From NCBI GenBank assembly GCA_014621425.1, contig JAANBB010000516.1:1-25401 (forward strand): a DNA stretch of 25,401 bases, in the 5' to 3' direction. Positions 1 to 9,077 of this stretch are shown here, in pieces. The position numbers and the translations under genes are program-made. The DNA comes from Cylindrodendrum hubeiense. Taxonomy: Eukaryota > Ascomycota > Sordariomycetes > Hypocreales > Nectriaceae. How positions within the stretch are numbered: the stretch's first letter is position 1; each line of letters starts with the position of its first letter. A model generated the notes under the pieces. It had not been told where the DNA came from, did no database searches, and worked only from the letters and a program-made list of their open reading frames with translations.

Positions 1-608
1 GGCTTGCGTGAGGCTCTGTTGCGCGTCTGCGTGCTGGGAGCGTCCGCGGCGGGCTCGTGTGGACCACGGCCGGGGTCAGCTCCAGGTGGCGCGACTCAAT
101 ACAATCACCGAGCTGCTGGGCAGGGTGGAGTCGCAGCTGCGCGTGCGTCTAAGCTTGTTGCTGATTGAGTTATCCTGTTCGGGACACCGAAGGGTCTGCC
201 CTGGAGGCGTTGGCGTTGGCGACGCTCTCGTTGGTCGCTCGTGTGCTCAACGTGTGCACTGCACGGCACGATTGTGCCGACTGAGGCCTGATCAGACGAG
301 ATGGCGAACGAGTTCGAGTTCTGGAAGCTCGAGATTGGCCCGTCTGAGTGAGTCTTTAATCCGTGGGCCGGGACTGTAATGTTTCCCAGCAACCTTCTTC
401 CTTAACCGTATTTGCAGCTGTCTCGTCAGCACTGACTCAACCCACTACGTCTACCCACTACCACTACCCACTTGATCGCTGGTTTTGCTTCTGGATCTGC
501 ACTGCATCTGCTGCATCTGCACAACTCTGCACTGGCCGGTTCCTCCTTACACACATCTCCCTCATGTCTCCCACCTCATCAACACAGCTGCAAGCTCCCT
601 CAGTCGCC
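1..608 (+). other. Upstream region of the acetyltransferase gene
   Basis: No gene is recognised in bases 1-300. From about 420 to 608 the plus strand is rich in C and T (runs of CCACTA, CTGCAT, CTCCCT), as is common for fungal promoters and 5' leaders read on this strand. A candidate upstream ORF begins at 301 and is listed separately. The reading frame of the downstream gene stays open from about 363, but that frame begins with GTG. The only in-frame ATGs are at 564 and 609, so the upstream part is most simply untranslated leader. Confidence 0.5.
301..475 (+). other. Candidate upstream ORF, possibly spliced, in the leader of the acetyltransferase gene
   Basis: An ATG at 301 in good context (purine at -3, G at +4) opens a 16-codon frame reading MANEFEFWKLEIGPSE. 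It ends at TGA 349-351. The stop overlaps a perfect donor GTGAGT at 348-353. A CTTAAC branch-like site at 401-406 and TTTGCAG ending at 417 would make a 70-nt intron, which is normal for this group. The spliced frame would run 34 codons to TGA 473-475. Neither the spliced nor the unspliced form joins in frame to the acetyltransferase. It is either a regulatory uORF or chance; no family is recognised. Confidence 0.3.
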
Positions 609-1325
609 ATGGCCTCACCCGCCCCAGAAGACGACCGCGCCCTCGCGTTCGAGGTCCTCACTGCGCCCCGCGACCGGGTCGACGCCCTCAAGCTCGTCAT
701 GGACAGCGTCGCGCAGCAGCGGCAGGTGGCCTCGCGCGACGTCGTCTTCAACCCGCTGTGCGTGTCGGCCCTCGTCGGCGTGCTGGCCGCCGCCCACGTC
801 GCCATGGGCGCCATGGGCCAGGACCTCAGCGCCATGATCATCACCCACTCCGGCATCGTGCTCATCTACCTCATGACCATCCGCTACGCCGCCAGCAGCT
901 ACATCCGCGTCGCCGAGGAGACGGATTGGCAGTCGTGGCTCGACGGCCAGGACGGAATTGAGACGCTCATCTTGGGTGCGCGGTACGGCACTGAGCTCAT
1001 CGCTACCGTCTTCCTCACTGTCCCCAAGCGCAACACCCGTTCCAAGGCCAAGGACAGCGGCAAGGCTACCATCCGCGCCTGGACGACCATGCTGCGCTAC
1101 CGCCGCCGTGGCCTCGGCGGCGACATGCTGCGCGAAGCTGTCAAGGTCGCCAAGCAATCACAGGGCCCCAAGTGCACCGTCGAGTTCGCCGCCGACCACG
1201 CCAACAGCTCCGTCGCCTTGTACGACATCTTCAACGGTCCCTTCATCACCCGGCAAGCAAAAGCCACTAGCGCATTGGCATCTGCCGTGAAGCAGTGGGA
1301 GGCGGGGGAGTCAAGTCAGCGCTAA
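609..1325 (+). CDS. GNAT-family N-acetyltransferase-like protein with two N-terminal membrane helices
   Basis: The protein has 238 residues and no intron. Two hydrophobic segments lie at about 46-68 and 74-93, followed by a soluble C-terminal half. Residues 161-174 (MLRYRRRGLGGDML) fit motif A of GNAT acetyltransferases, the R/Q-x-x-G-x-G/A loop that holds the CoA pyrophosphate. The preceding IRAWTT strand fits the usual GNAT beta-4 position. Architecture and spacing suit a small membrane-anchored fungal acyl-CoA N-acyltransferase, probably with the catalytic part on the cytosolic face. The substrate is unknown. The start at 609 is chosen for its strong GCCATGG context; an in-frame ATG at 564 would add 15 residues. 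The gene ends 253 bp from the 3' end of the convergent transporter gene. The family call rests on one motif plus architecture, so a degenerate, non-catalytic GNAT fold is possible. Confidence 0.72.
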   Translation: MASPAPEDDRALAFEVLTAPRDRVDALKLVMDSVAQQRQVASRDVVFNPLCVSALVGVLAAAHVAMGAMGQDLSAMIITHSGIVLIYLMTIRYAASSYIRVAEETDWQSWLDGQDGIETLILGARYGTELIATVFLTVPKRNTRSKAKDSGKATIRAWTTMLRYRRRGLGGDMLREAVKVAKQSQGPKCTVEFAADHANSSVALYDIFNGPFITRQAKATSALASAVKQWEAGESSQR

Positions 1326-1578
1326 ACCAAGACACAGTGGCTGAAGTTCAGGATGCGATGGCTTGTTTAAACGTCACAGACACGTTAATAGCGTCACAGG
1401 AGGGGACCGTGGCACGCCCTAATCACAACCAGGCGCCGCCTCTTATATCATTACTTGCCAACATAGTTTTCGTTTAATCGTCAGGTCTAATGCCTGTCAG
1501 CCTTGTTAGATAAGGCTTCCTTCAATCCGGTAACCCGCCTGGGCCTACAACGCCGAGTCTTATACCCACGTGTTCCAC

Positions 1579-3221
1579 TCAAGCATTCTCACGCCGTTTC
1601 AGTTCCGCCTGCTCGTCTGCCGTCAACGCCGCTGACGCTTGGCCCAGGTTGATGGTCACAACCAAGCACAGCGATGCCACAGCCAGCGCAACACCCGTCC
1701 AGAATCCAATCTGGTATTGTTCGCGCTGGCTCACGTTATCCTTTCCGCGATGCTCTATCGTAGCAGTGACTGCCAGTTCGCCCACTCCCAGCCAAAACGC
1801 CATGCCAAGATAAAGCAGACTGCTGCATAGCGCTCCAGCAACAGCTTGCAGCCGCCGAGGCATCGCCGTTGTAATAAAAATGTTGGTCACGTTGAAGGCA
1901 ATGTCAACGCCAATCGTCCCGCACACCATGGCGGGGAAGATGTAAGCCCAGAACAGAAACGTCCTCGACGGCGGATCCTCCGGGATCAGGGCGAACAACA
2001 GCACAGATACCAAAAAGCCAAACCCGGAAATAATCATCAGCATTCGGCCGGGCAGGATGTGCAGCACGAACCCGCCCACCAGCGCCAAGATAAGCCCGCC
2101 GACTGCGAGTGGAGCGAACCACGCGGCTGTCTGCAAGGGTGACACCTTGAGCACCGATTCGATACTAACATCATTGGTCAATGGGGGTTTCTCCAGAATG
2201 AGGGGGTCTCCGCTTACTAAAAGCTGGCATAGAACATATAAAGTCCGAAAATGCCATAGGAAAAGAACAGCGAGGCAACCAGTCGCTTCATGTACTTGGG
2301 CTGGAACAGCTCCGCTGGGAAGAGCGGTTGCGCCGAAACCCACCCTTCCACGTAGACAGCGGCACAGAGGAAGAGGATTCCCATGATGAAGGTGACGTAG
2401 ATGTATGGGGTTCTCCAGCCGGAGGGGGCATGGCCACCATCTGTCAGTGCGAACACAACCAGGGCCAGTCCCGGCACGATGGTGCACAGTCCCCACCAAT
2501 CCATGCGAACGTCAGGGTTGGCGTCGCCAAGGTTTTTCGGGATGGCGAGGAAGCCCGTGGCGGCAATTATGAAGACGAAGATGGCGCCCATCCAAAAGTA
2601 CCATCGCCATCCGAGACTCTCAGCAGCGACGGCGCCCATCACCACGCCGAAGAAGAATCCAATGCATCCAAACGCTCCGTATGCGCTAAAGACGAGGTTC
2701 TTTCGCGGTCCGGGCCGGTATATTTGGCCCATGAGAGCCAGGCCGGCGGGGAGAAACGCCGAAGAGCCGATGCCTTGCATGGCACGGCACACGATCAGCA
2801 TAGTCGGGTTCTGGCTGAAGCCGCAAATCAGTGACCAAACTAGCAACCAGATGTGACCACCTAGAAAGACAACCCGGCCGCCATAGCGCTCAGAGAGCCG
2901 CGCAAAGGGGAGGAGGAGAGCGGCAGTAGTCAAGTTCGGGACGGCAGCCGGCCATGTTCGGGCTGATTCCGGGATGTTGAGAGTTTCGGCGAGAGCTGGG
3001 AGTGCAATGTTGAAGCCACTGATGGTGTATTCGCTCATTGACAATGATCCGACAACGGCAAGGACGAAGCCTGACTCCATGAGCCATGACGAGAAGACGG
3101 CGGGGCGTTGTCGTCCAAGCGCCTCGATTTGTTTCTGATCCAACATGTCAAAGTCATTGTCGCGGGATGGTTCAGCGTCCTGCGTAAGCACGCCCTGCTC
3201 CTTGGCGACCGTTTGAGACAT
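1579..3221 (-). CDS. MFS drug:H+ antiporter, DHA2 family (Atr1-like)
   Basis: Two exons (3221-2218 and 2164-1579) encode 529 residues. The 53-nt intron at 2217-2165 (donor GTAAGC, acceptor GTTAG) joins MFYASF to YIESVLKVSPLQ in frame. The protein has a hydrophilic N-terminus of about 45 residues and then some 14 hydrophobic segments. MFS motif A is ARLSERYGGR at about residues 107-116. CRAMQGIGSS at about 145-154 fits the conserved R-x-x-Q-G of helix 4. GAFGCIGFFFGVVMG at about 182-196 is the antiporter motif C of helix 5, followed by GWRWYFWMG. This pattern and length fit 14-helix DHA2 proton antiporters of the yeast Atr1/YOR378W group, which export small toxic molecules, borate or ammonium-like substrates at the plasma membrane. 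The actual substrate cannot be read from sequence. The frame extends 12 nt further but begins with GTG, so the ATG at 3221 is preferred. Confidence 0.92.
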
Positions 3222-4080
3222 TGCGATCTTCACAGCTCACTTGTCGAGTTGATGAACAGAGGAAGATTCCCAACGCCGCCTTAAATTCCCTTCACCGTCC
3301 CCGCAACTTTAACGAGCTCGGGTATAGGGTGGGAGGCCGAACGGGTGTGCCATGGTGGAGACGTGATTGGGGAGTCATCACAACCGATGGATCGCGCCAA
3401 GGCTTCGTCGACGGGGGGTATCCGCACCGCCGGCTTGGGATGCCCGAAACGGAGATATTGTCAATTGCTTTTTAAGCTTACTGCGGATGCCCTTCCGTGG
3501 ATGCAAACGATAAGATCTCACGAGGGAAAACCAGATACGCGGGCCCTGAGCGAGTCAAAACGTGGCGAGCACGGTCTCCGTGCCCGGAATTGCTCATCGA
3601 GGCGTATGGCCAGTCGGCAAAACTTGCCAGAAGCGACCTAGTGTGTCAGCGCGAACTCTTGATCCGCATGAAGAACTGGGTCACGGCTATTTAGCGTTGT
3701 GCCCTGGCAGCGACAATAACCCCGAAATACCGTCAAAGTCCGCTTCGGGCCTTGGCGTTGCCGAAAGCTCGAGGATCTTCGCCAATCGCGCCCTAGCTGC
3801 GCTCAATTCTAACCGCCTATTACCCGCGAGCGCCATGGCAGAGACTGCAAGGTGTCCACGCCCTTACATTGACGAGTGTATGAAGGTGCTCTGTAGTTGC
3901 GCTGACATGGCAATTGGAATTTCTGAGGATGAGAAAATTCAAGCCCGTGGTCTCGCAATAGTGGGCCACTCCACAAATGACTCATGCGGGTTCGTCCCAT
4001 CTCGACTTGACGACTCGTCTCTCTTGTACGGTCTTTGACATCTTTCTGGGAGCAAGAATATAACTCCTCCAATTGACCAC
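3222..4080. other. Intergenic region, promoter of the MFS gene, no gene seen
   Basis: Base composition is similar to the rest of the window. A TTTAA-rich patch near 3281-3290 lies 60-70 bp upstream of the MFS start and could serve as a core promoter. An open frame of 158 codons at 3562-4038 (+) shows no recognisable motif, low-complexity bias or intron pattern, and is treated as chance. Nothing else was recognised. Confidence 0.5.
3366..3377 (-). promoter_or_regulatory. CCAAT box and adjacent TGACTC half-site upstream of the MFS gene
   Basis: Read on the gene's strand, TGACTC (3377-3372) is followed directly by CCCCAAT, with CCAAT at 3370-3366, about 145 bp before the start codon. CCAAT boxes bind the HAP/CBC complex. 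TGACTC is the core of Gcn4/CpcA-type bZIP sites. In yeast the related ATR1 gene is known to respond to Gcn4 and Yap1, so the pairing is suggestive. The match is short and could be chance. Confidence 0.3.
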
Positions 4081-4825
4081 ACATATTATGCCAAAAAAAT
4101 TAGCTATAACATTCTACAGTCCACAACAATTGATACCTGTTTCCTTTCTTCTCATCCTGGACTTTCATTTATAAGAATAAATACAAGCATACCGGGAATG
4201 ATCTATATAACTATTTGATGGATAGCGTACGGCACATTCGATCAAATGGTGTTAGTGTTCAATAGAGTGTGGATCAAGAAGATGATGATTGTATTGATCC
4301 TTCAAGGCCTCGAGCCCCTCTTTTCTACGAGACGTTTTTATCCCAATCTCACGCCCCCTCTGACTAAGAGTGGGATATCGATATATCAGGGAGTTGCATG
4401 AATCCGGTCTCAATCTAACACTATTAACAACCTCCTCTTATTGTTTCTGGAATTTCCATCTGGTGTGGTCTTAACGGTGGGAACAGACAGCAAGTGAGGA
4501 TGTGAGTGGGTCTGATGTTGAAGTGGGTGTTTTTGGCCGCGCGGGGCCGCAGACGCAGGAATTGGGGGCAATGGCTTTAACTGCCTATTCTACGCGAGGA
4601 TACTCTGACGTAAATGTTTATTTTCGCGGCGAAGGCAGTGGTTTGTCTAAATTATAGCATATACAGAAGGAATTGAGGGCATCCTGCCTATCAATTGTGG
4701 AATTTTAATAGCTCCCAGGAAAGATTGTGCAATTGGAGCTATAAGAAAGTCGGATCAGTGCTGCGTGTCTGGTTCTAACTGTAATAGTTCGGCTCTTGGT
4801 TTCCTTAAATGACATACAGATAATA
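4081..4825. other. AT-rich block downstream of the ankyrin fragment, no gene
   Basis: This block is clearly richer in A and T than the flanking coding DNA, with many short runs such as TATATAACTATTTGATGG and AATAATATTATG. No open frame of useful length is present on either strand. It lies directly 3' of the ankyrin fragment and could be its 3' flank brought along with it. The composition would also suit repeat-induced mutation, but no transposon remnant is recognised. A short inverted pair, TAGCTCC near 4710 and GGAGCTA near 4736, is too small to assign a role. Confidence 0.5.
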
Positions 4826-5166
4826 TTATGATCCATCGGCTATGCTAATTGCGCCATGTCGCTGGAGAAACTTTGCGACTGTTGTTTTGTCTTTGTTGAT
4901 AGTTGCCACATCTCTCCGATCATAGGAGAAGTAATGATGCTTCTGAGAGATTTCCACCAGTGCGGCTGACAGGGCCGTCTTGAAAGTCCCAGTGCGCAGC
5001 CTCTGATTCACTTCAGCTTGAGCATCGACCAAAACTACCACGGCCTCTAACCGCCCATAATACGCGGCAGCAGCTAGAGCACTGCCGTAGTCCCCAGTCT
5101 GAAGTACTAGATTGACATCTGCCCCTTTCTCGATAAGCAGTTCCACAATCTTTATATCTCCATATC

Positions 5167-5167
<1 letters not shown>
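4826..5167 (-). pseudogene. 3'-terminal fragment of an ankyrin-repeat gene
   Basis: The minus strand encodes 113 residues ending in a stop at 4826-4828. Two ankyrin-type units are visible: one containing KIVELLIEKGADVNLV, and one containing GSALAAAAYYGRLEAVVVLV followed by DAQAEVNQ. A further helix pair (KTTVAKFLQRHGA) comes near the end. The TGDYGSALAAAAYYG style is typical of the long ankyrin tails of fungal NACHT/NLR-like proteins, so this is probably the C-terminus of such a receptor-like protein. There is no start codon, no N-terminal domain and no upstream ankyrin sequence. At 5167 the sequence passes straight into the CAG repeat of Med15 in a different frame. In the ankyrin frame that repeat reads poly-Ala, so the frame remains open to 5356, but that part is a shadow of Med15. 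It is best read as a headless fragment left by a rearrangement or created by misassembly. Confidence 0.75.
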
Positions 5168-5229
<62 letters not shown>

Positions 5230-6283
5230 CTGAGGCGAGATGAAGTTTCGCTTCTGGAGCAGAAGGTGGAACTGTTTTTGTTGAATAGTGGAAAGCTGAT
5301 TGCGAACATGCTGAGCGACATTGTTCTGGCCAAGCCACATCTTCAATGCTCCCCATTTCTTCACCTCAGGGGGCACTTGACCCAGTTGTGCGAGAACCTG
5401 GGGTGGTAGGTCCATCGAATCCATCATAGCAATAGCCTGGGGGTTTTGAGGCACCCGCGGGACTTGCATCTGCTGACCTGCATTGCCAGCAGCTCCAGGT
5501 TGAGGGCCCATCTGTCCCGCCATGTTCGGGTTCATTTGGCCCATTTGAGCTGGGGTTCTATTTTGCATCTGCCCTGGGGTCTGGCCCCCGTTCATAGCCA
5601 TCTGACCCTGCCGTTGGCTTTGCCACCTGCGCATCACCTCATCAAGCTTCTCTGGGGGCATCCCGCTAACCGCCGATCGTTGTTCCTGGGTAAGATTCTG
5701 GAGCATGTTCTGGAAAGCTTGGCTGTTTGGTCGCTGGCTCCCTTGGTTGAAGCGTTGGTCGCCGAACTGGGTCGCACCCTGGCCCATACCCTGGTTACCC
5801 ATGGGATTCATATTGTTCGGCGGTCGGGATACGGGTGTGTTCAGCGTGTTCATGGCTGGGCTTTGGGCAGGTGGCATGTTGCCGTTCATCCCAGGCTGGC
5901 CTTGCATTTGCTTGATCTGCGCCTGTGCCTGTAGTTGTGCCTGAGATTGTTGAGCTGTCTGGTTCATCTTCATCTGTTGGAGATTGATGCTTTGCTGTTG
6001 AGGCTGAGGCTGAGGCTGGGGTTGGGGCTGCTGCTGAGCGGGACGAGGAGGCTGGTTAGGACCTTGTTGATTAGGCATGTTCTGACCCATAGGTTGAGGT
6101 GTAGGGTTTCGATTAGGCCCGGCGCTTGCTGGGACAACCATCTGACCAGCCTGCTGAGCCATGAGGCCGGTCATCTGTTGGTCTTTGATGCTCTCCATAT
6201 TGGGAGTGAACTGTGCGAAGTCACTCCCAGTTTGAGCCCCATTCATCATCCCCGGCTGCTGCGGCTGCTGTTGCTGTTGTTGT

Positions 6284-6322
<39 letters not shown>

Positions 6323-7409
6323 CTCTGCAGAGATTGTTGACTTTGCTGTTGCTGCATCATCGCTGCTTGCGCAGGGCTGGGGTTCCCAGGTCCCAGTCGA
6401 CCCATGTTCGCCTTGAGAACTTGGAAAGCTTGGTTTTGGTAAAACCACAGGAGGGGATCCTTGCCCTGAGCCTGGAATTCGGCCAACTGCTGTGGCGGAA
6501 GCCTCTGCTGTAGTTGGAGCCGGGTATTGGCTTTTTGCGGTTCCGAGGCGTTGCTCATCATCCTGGCAGCCAACTCAGCAACCTTGCTCTTGTCTTGAGG
6601 TGACAGTCGTGACAATTCAGTGGGATATGCTTGCTGTGGCCGGGCTTGTGCAGCAGGCATGCCCATCATCTGTTGGTTAGGACCCATCCCGCGGCCAGCC
6701 TGGTTTGGCATTCCCATTCCCATGCCCATGCCCATACCCATCTGCTGCTGTTGGGGCATCGGGGTACCTTGCATGGGATGTTGTTGCATTGGCTGGAAGC
6801 CCTGCTGAGGGCCTTGTCCCATACCGCGACCCATCTGTGCCTGCATGTTCATCATTGCCTGGGCTTGGGCCTGTGCTTGTGCCTGGACCTGCGCGCTCGC
6901 GTTTATGGCGTTCTGGAGGCTCGGCTCGTTGGCTTGGCGCTTCTTGTAAAAATCCATGATTTTATTCGTCATTTCTTGGTCATAAGCTTCCTGCGATGGA
7001 GGTTAGTATGAGACCCGAAGGGAAAAGTTGGGCCAACAGGGTGTATGTGTGTGTATACCTTTGTAGGAGATTTATGGAACATCTCTCGTTCAAAGCTGCA
7101 GCCGAACTCAGCTGCCTTCATGGCATCGACTCCATTCATAGCGAGAGAAATGTTGGATATGCTATCGTCAGTTAGTTTGAATGTTCACGCGACAGCAAGG
7201 AGAAGCGGAAGCAAAACGTACAGGTTCATCGTCTTGCCCATACGGTCACCGATAGCGACGTTGGCTTGCCAGCAGATGCCGGTAAACGGTTGTGTGTGTT
7301 GGACCAGGTTTTGGTAGACGATCTGTTGCAACTGGTTGCTGTTGGGCTTGCGCATCTGCTGTGGCATCATCTGGCCGGCCCCAGCCATATGCTGCATGTT
7401 GGCCGCCAT
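5152..7409 (-). CDS. MED15: Mediator tail subunit Med15 (Gal11-like), C-terminally truncated
   Basis: Three exons (7409-7222, 7161-7059, 6990-5152) encode 709 residues. The introns are 60 nt (7221-7162, GTACGT donor) and 68 nt (7058-6991, GTATAC donor, ACTAAC branch site, CGCAG acceptor). Residues about 22-112 form the fungal KIX domain that binds activators: LQQIVYQNLVQHTQPF, GDRMGKTMNL, FEREMFHKSPTKEAYD and MDFYKKRQ. Gln/Met/Pro-rich sequence follows, with (AQ)n and (GM)n stretches, a 19-Gln run at 321-339, and a conserved-looking helix region PPEVKKWGALKMWLGQNN from about 637. The frame then enters a 22-Gln run (684-705) and ends DMEI-stop. Orthologues in related fungi are, to my knowledge, clearly longer, and in yeast the C-terminal part anchors the subunit to Mediator. 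That part is missing here, and no continuation exists downstream in the window. The start at 7409 has a strong GGCCATGG context. Confidence 0.9.
5167..5232 (-). repeat. CAG/CAA repeat, 22 codons, at the Med15/ankyrin junction
   Basis: There are 22 uninterrupted Gln codons on the minus strand, mostly CAG with a few CAA. Read one frame over, the CAG units are GCA (Ala). The repeat separates Med15 sequence on the high-coordinate side from ankyrin sequence on the low-coordinate side, so it is the site of the junction. Confidence 0.95.
6265..6321 (-). repeat. CAG/CAA repeat encoding Gln 321-339 of Med15
   Basis: Nineteen consecutive Gln codons, mixed CAG and CAA, lie within exon 3 of Med15 and are flanked by LQR and PQQPG. 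This is a typical Mediator-tail polyglutamine tract. The mixed codons suggest an older, more stable tract. Confidence 0.95.
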
Positions 7410-8760
7410 GGCCGCTGGTAGGATGATGGAACGAGTCCCAGTCTAGAATGTGTGTAGTCGGTCGACACGTGGGAAGAGCGTGTTGCAATCGAACGGGCGA
7501 GGGCGGTAGCGGCAAACGAAGGTGCGGCGAAGGATGACGATCGAGGCACCACGGGTCGAGAACCGGAGTTAAGAAAGGATGGTGCGAACAAAGGGTGGCG
7601 GAAGAGAAGAGGTTGGATTTGCCTTGTTTTTGACAATAAGGCAGATAGCCGTTGACGGGCTGCGAGGTGCCTAGCGGTGACTCGCAGGGTGGTCCATAAA
7701 ACGCCAGTCGTTTGTGTAACGAGGCAGCGGTGGACGAGGCAGTCGCTGGAGGGCGAGAGGCGTCGCGTGGGACGAGCGACGACAGTAGGGGGGGGTTACC
7801 AAAGGCAAGGGCGTTCAGTCCAAAACGACGAGCACAAGTTGTCGGGTCGTAGAGGAAGAGAGAGGCCAAAGGGGAGGTGGCGAAGATGTGTCCGAAGTTG
7901 GGTGTGAGCTGTGGATCGTGTAAATTAACGGTTGCCCAGATTTGGCACGACGGAGCAGCGACAAAAGGAGCGGCGAGGTGCCGGCAGGTGAATCACGATC
8001 AAGAAGAAGAGTCGGGAGAGGCAGCGGGGTCAGTGTCGTGGCTCGTGGCGTTCGTCGTGATCGTCGGTCGTCTCGATCGATCGAGTCGGGTCGAGTTGAG
8101 TCGCTGGTCGCAGGCCAAGCGGTGTTGATGTGGACGGGAGGTGAAAAGGTCGCAAGCGCTGGGGGTCGAGGTGGTGTTGTGTGGGATTTCGCAGCGACAG
8201 GCCCCCCCAGTCGGAGCAGCAGGCGCGGAATTTCGTGGAGCCCAGGGCCAGGGACGACTGCCGAGCTGGGCAGTTGAAGCGGCGGATGCAGGAGGCCCCA
8301 GCACAAAACTGCGCTTTGATGAGCTGCGCGAACAGAAAAGAAAGGAAAAAAGGCGGCCAAGAAGGAAGAGTGATGAGCCGGGGTGGGGAGGGAGATGGAA
8401 GGAGGAATAGAGAGGGCAAAGAGACAGAGAGAGGGAAGGATAAGGCGCGAGGTGAGGTGACAAGCAAGATTGAAGAGAGATGGAGTCCAACGACACCCAG
8501 CAGAGAGGGAGCCTAGCAGTAGCACAGCAGCCCAGCCCAGCCCAGCCCAGCCAGAAGGCAAGACGCCAGGCTAGGTACCCAGAGGTAGGTGGGTACAGAG
8601 TACATGGCGGACAGGGGTGTGTTGGTGTGTGGGCAGGACGCTGGGCAGGGTGCTGGAGGCGCCCAGCAAGCTCCCCATTAGCCAGCTGCGCGCTCCACTT
8701 CTCCCACAAGTACCTCCACGCGCTCCGGCAACGATGAAGTATCATGCACATCCAAGGTAC
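7410..8760. other. Upstream region of Med15: purine-rich plus strand, no gene
   Basis: The plus strand is strongly purine-rich between about 8325 and 8500 (GAGAGAC, GGAAGG and AAAGAAAGG runs), so the Med15 sense strand is C/T-rich, as often seen in fungal promoters and long 5' leaders. Open frames on the minus strand here (for example 7815-8561 and 7999-8751) are Ser/Pro/Leu-rich translations of this C/T bias without recognisable domains. The region probably holds the Med15 promoter and 5' untranslated leader. Confidence 0.5.
8528..8552. repeat. CAGCC pentanucleotide array, 5 copies
   Basis: Five perfect head-to-tail copies of CAGCC upstream of Med15, in non-coding DNA. Confidence 0.9.
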
Positions 8761-9053
8761 CTAGCCTTAGCAGGGCGCGGGCGGGATGTTTTTGGGGCAG
8801 ACCCTTCCCCCATTAAGGTTCGGGTGCTGGCTGGCGGGCTTCTACAGGTGGGTGGGCGAGGGACCGACAGGCAGTGGATCGCCCTGAGGCGGACGCTACA
8901 GCATTGTACCAGCAGTGTAAGCTAGGTATGTTTCCCGCAGATGGGAGGCTTCGAAGCAGAGTCGCGTTGGATTGATTGACTCTGCCTGCTGGGTCTGGTG
9001 ATGGCTGAAACGACGATATGGGCAGTGCAAGCACCACAACGCAGCAGCGGGCA

Positions 9054-9077
9054 GTGGGAAGTGGGAAGTGGGAAGTG
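9054..9077. repeat. GTGGGAA heptamer array, 3.4 copies
   Basis: Three perfect copies of GTGGGAA plus a trailing GTG in non-coding DNA. Confidence 0.85.

Noticed and set aside
363..608. N-terminal extension of the acetyltransferase by 82 codons
   Set aside because: The extended frame begins with GTG, not a normal eukaryotic start, and its sequence is a translation of C/T-rich leader. ATG 609 has the best context.
3222..3233. Four extra residues at the start of the MFS transporter
   Set aside because: The first codon would be GTG; the first in-frame ATG is at 3221.
3562..4038. Plus-strand ORF of 158 codons between the MFS gene and the AT-rich block
   Set aside because: It has no domain, no signal peptide and no intron structure; the length is not unusual for GC-rich non-coding DNA.
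5168..5356. Ala-rich N-terminal extension of the ankyrin ORF up to 5356
   Set aside because: It is the CAG tract and conserved Med15 exon read in the wrong frame, so it cannot be real ankyrin-gene sequence.
5935..6513. Leu-rich plus-strand ORF of 192 codons, and similar Leu- or Ala-rich frames at 5194-5409 and 6213-6416
   Set aside because: They are antisense or frame-shifted readings of the Med15 CAG repeats and Gln-rich exon.
7815..8751. Two overlapping minus-strand ORFs of about 250 codons
   Set aside because: They are Ser/Pro/Leu-rich translations of a C/T-biased strand in different frames, with no domains. They are more likely the Med15 leader or promoter.
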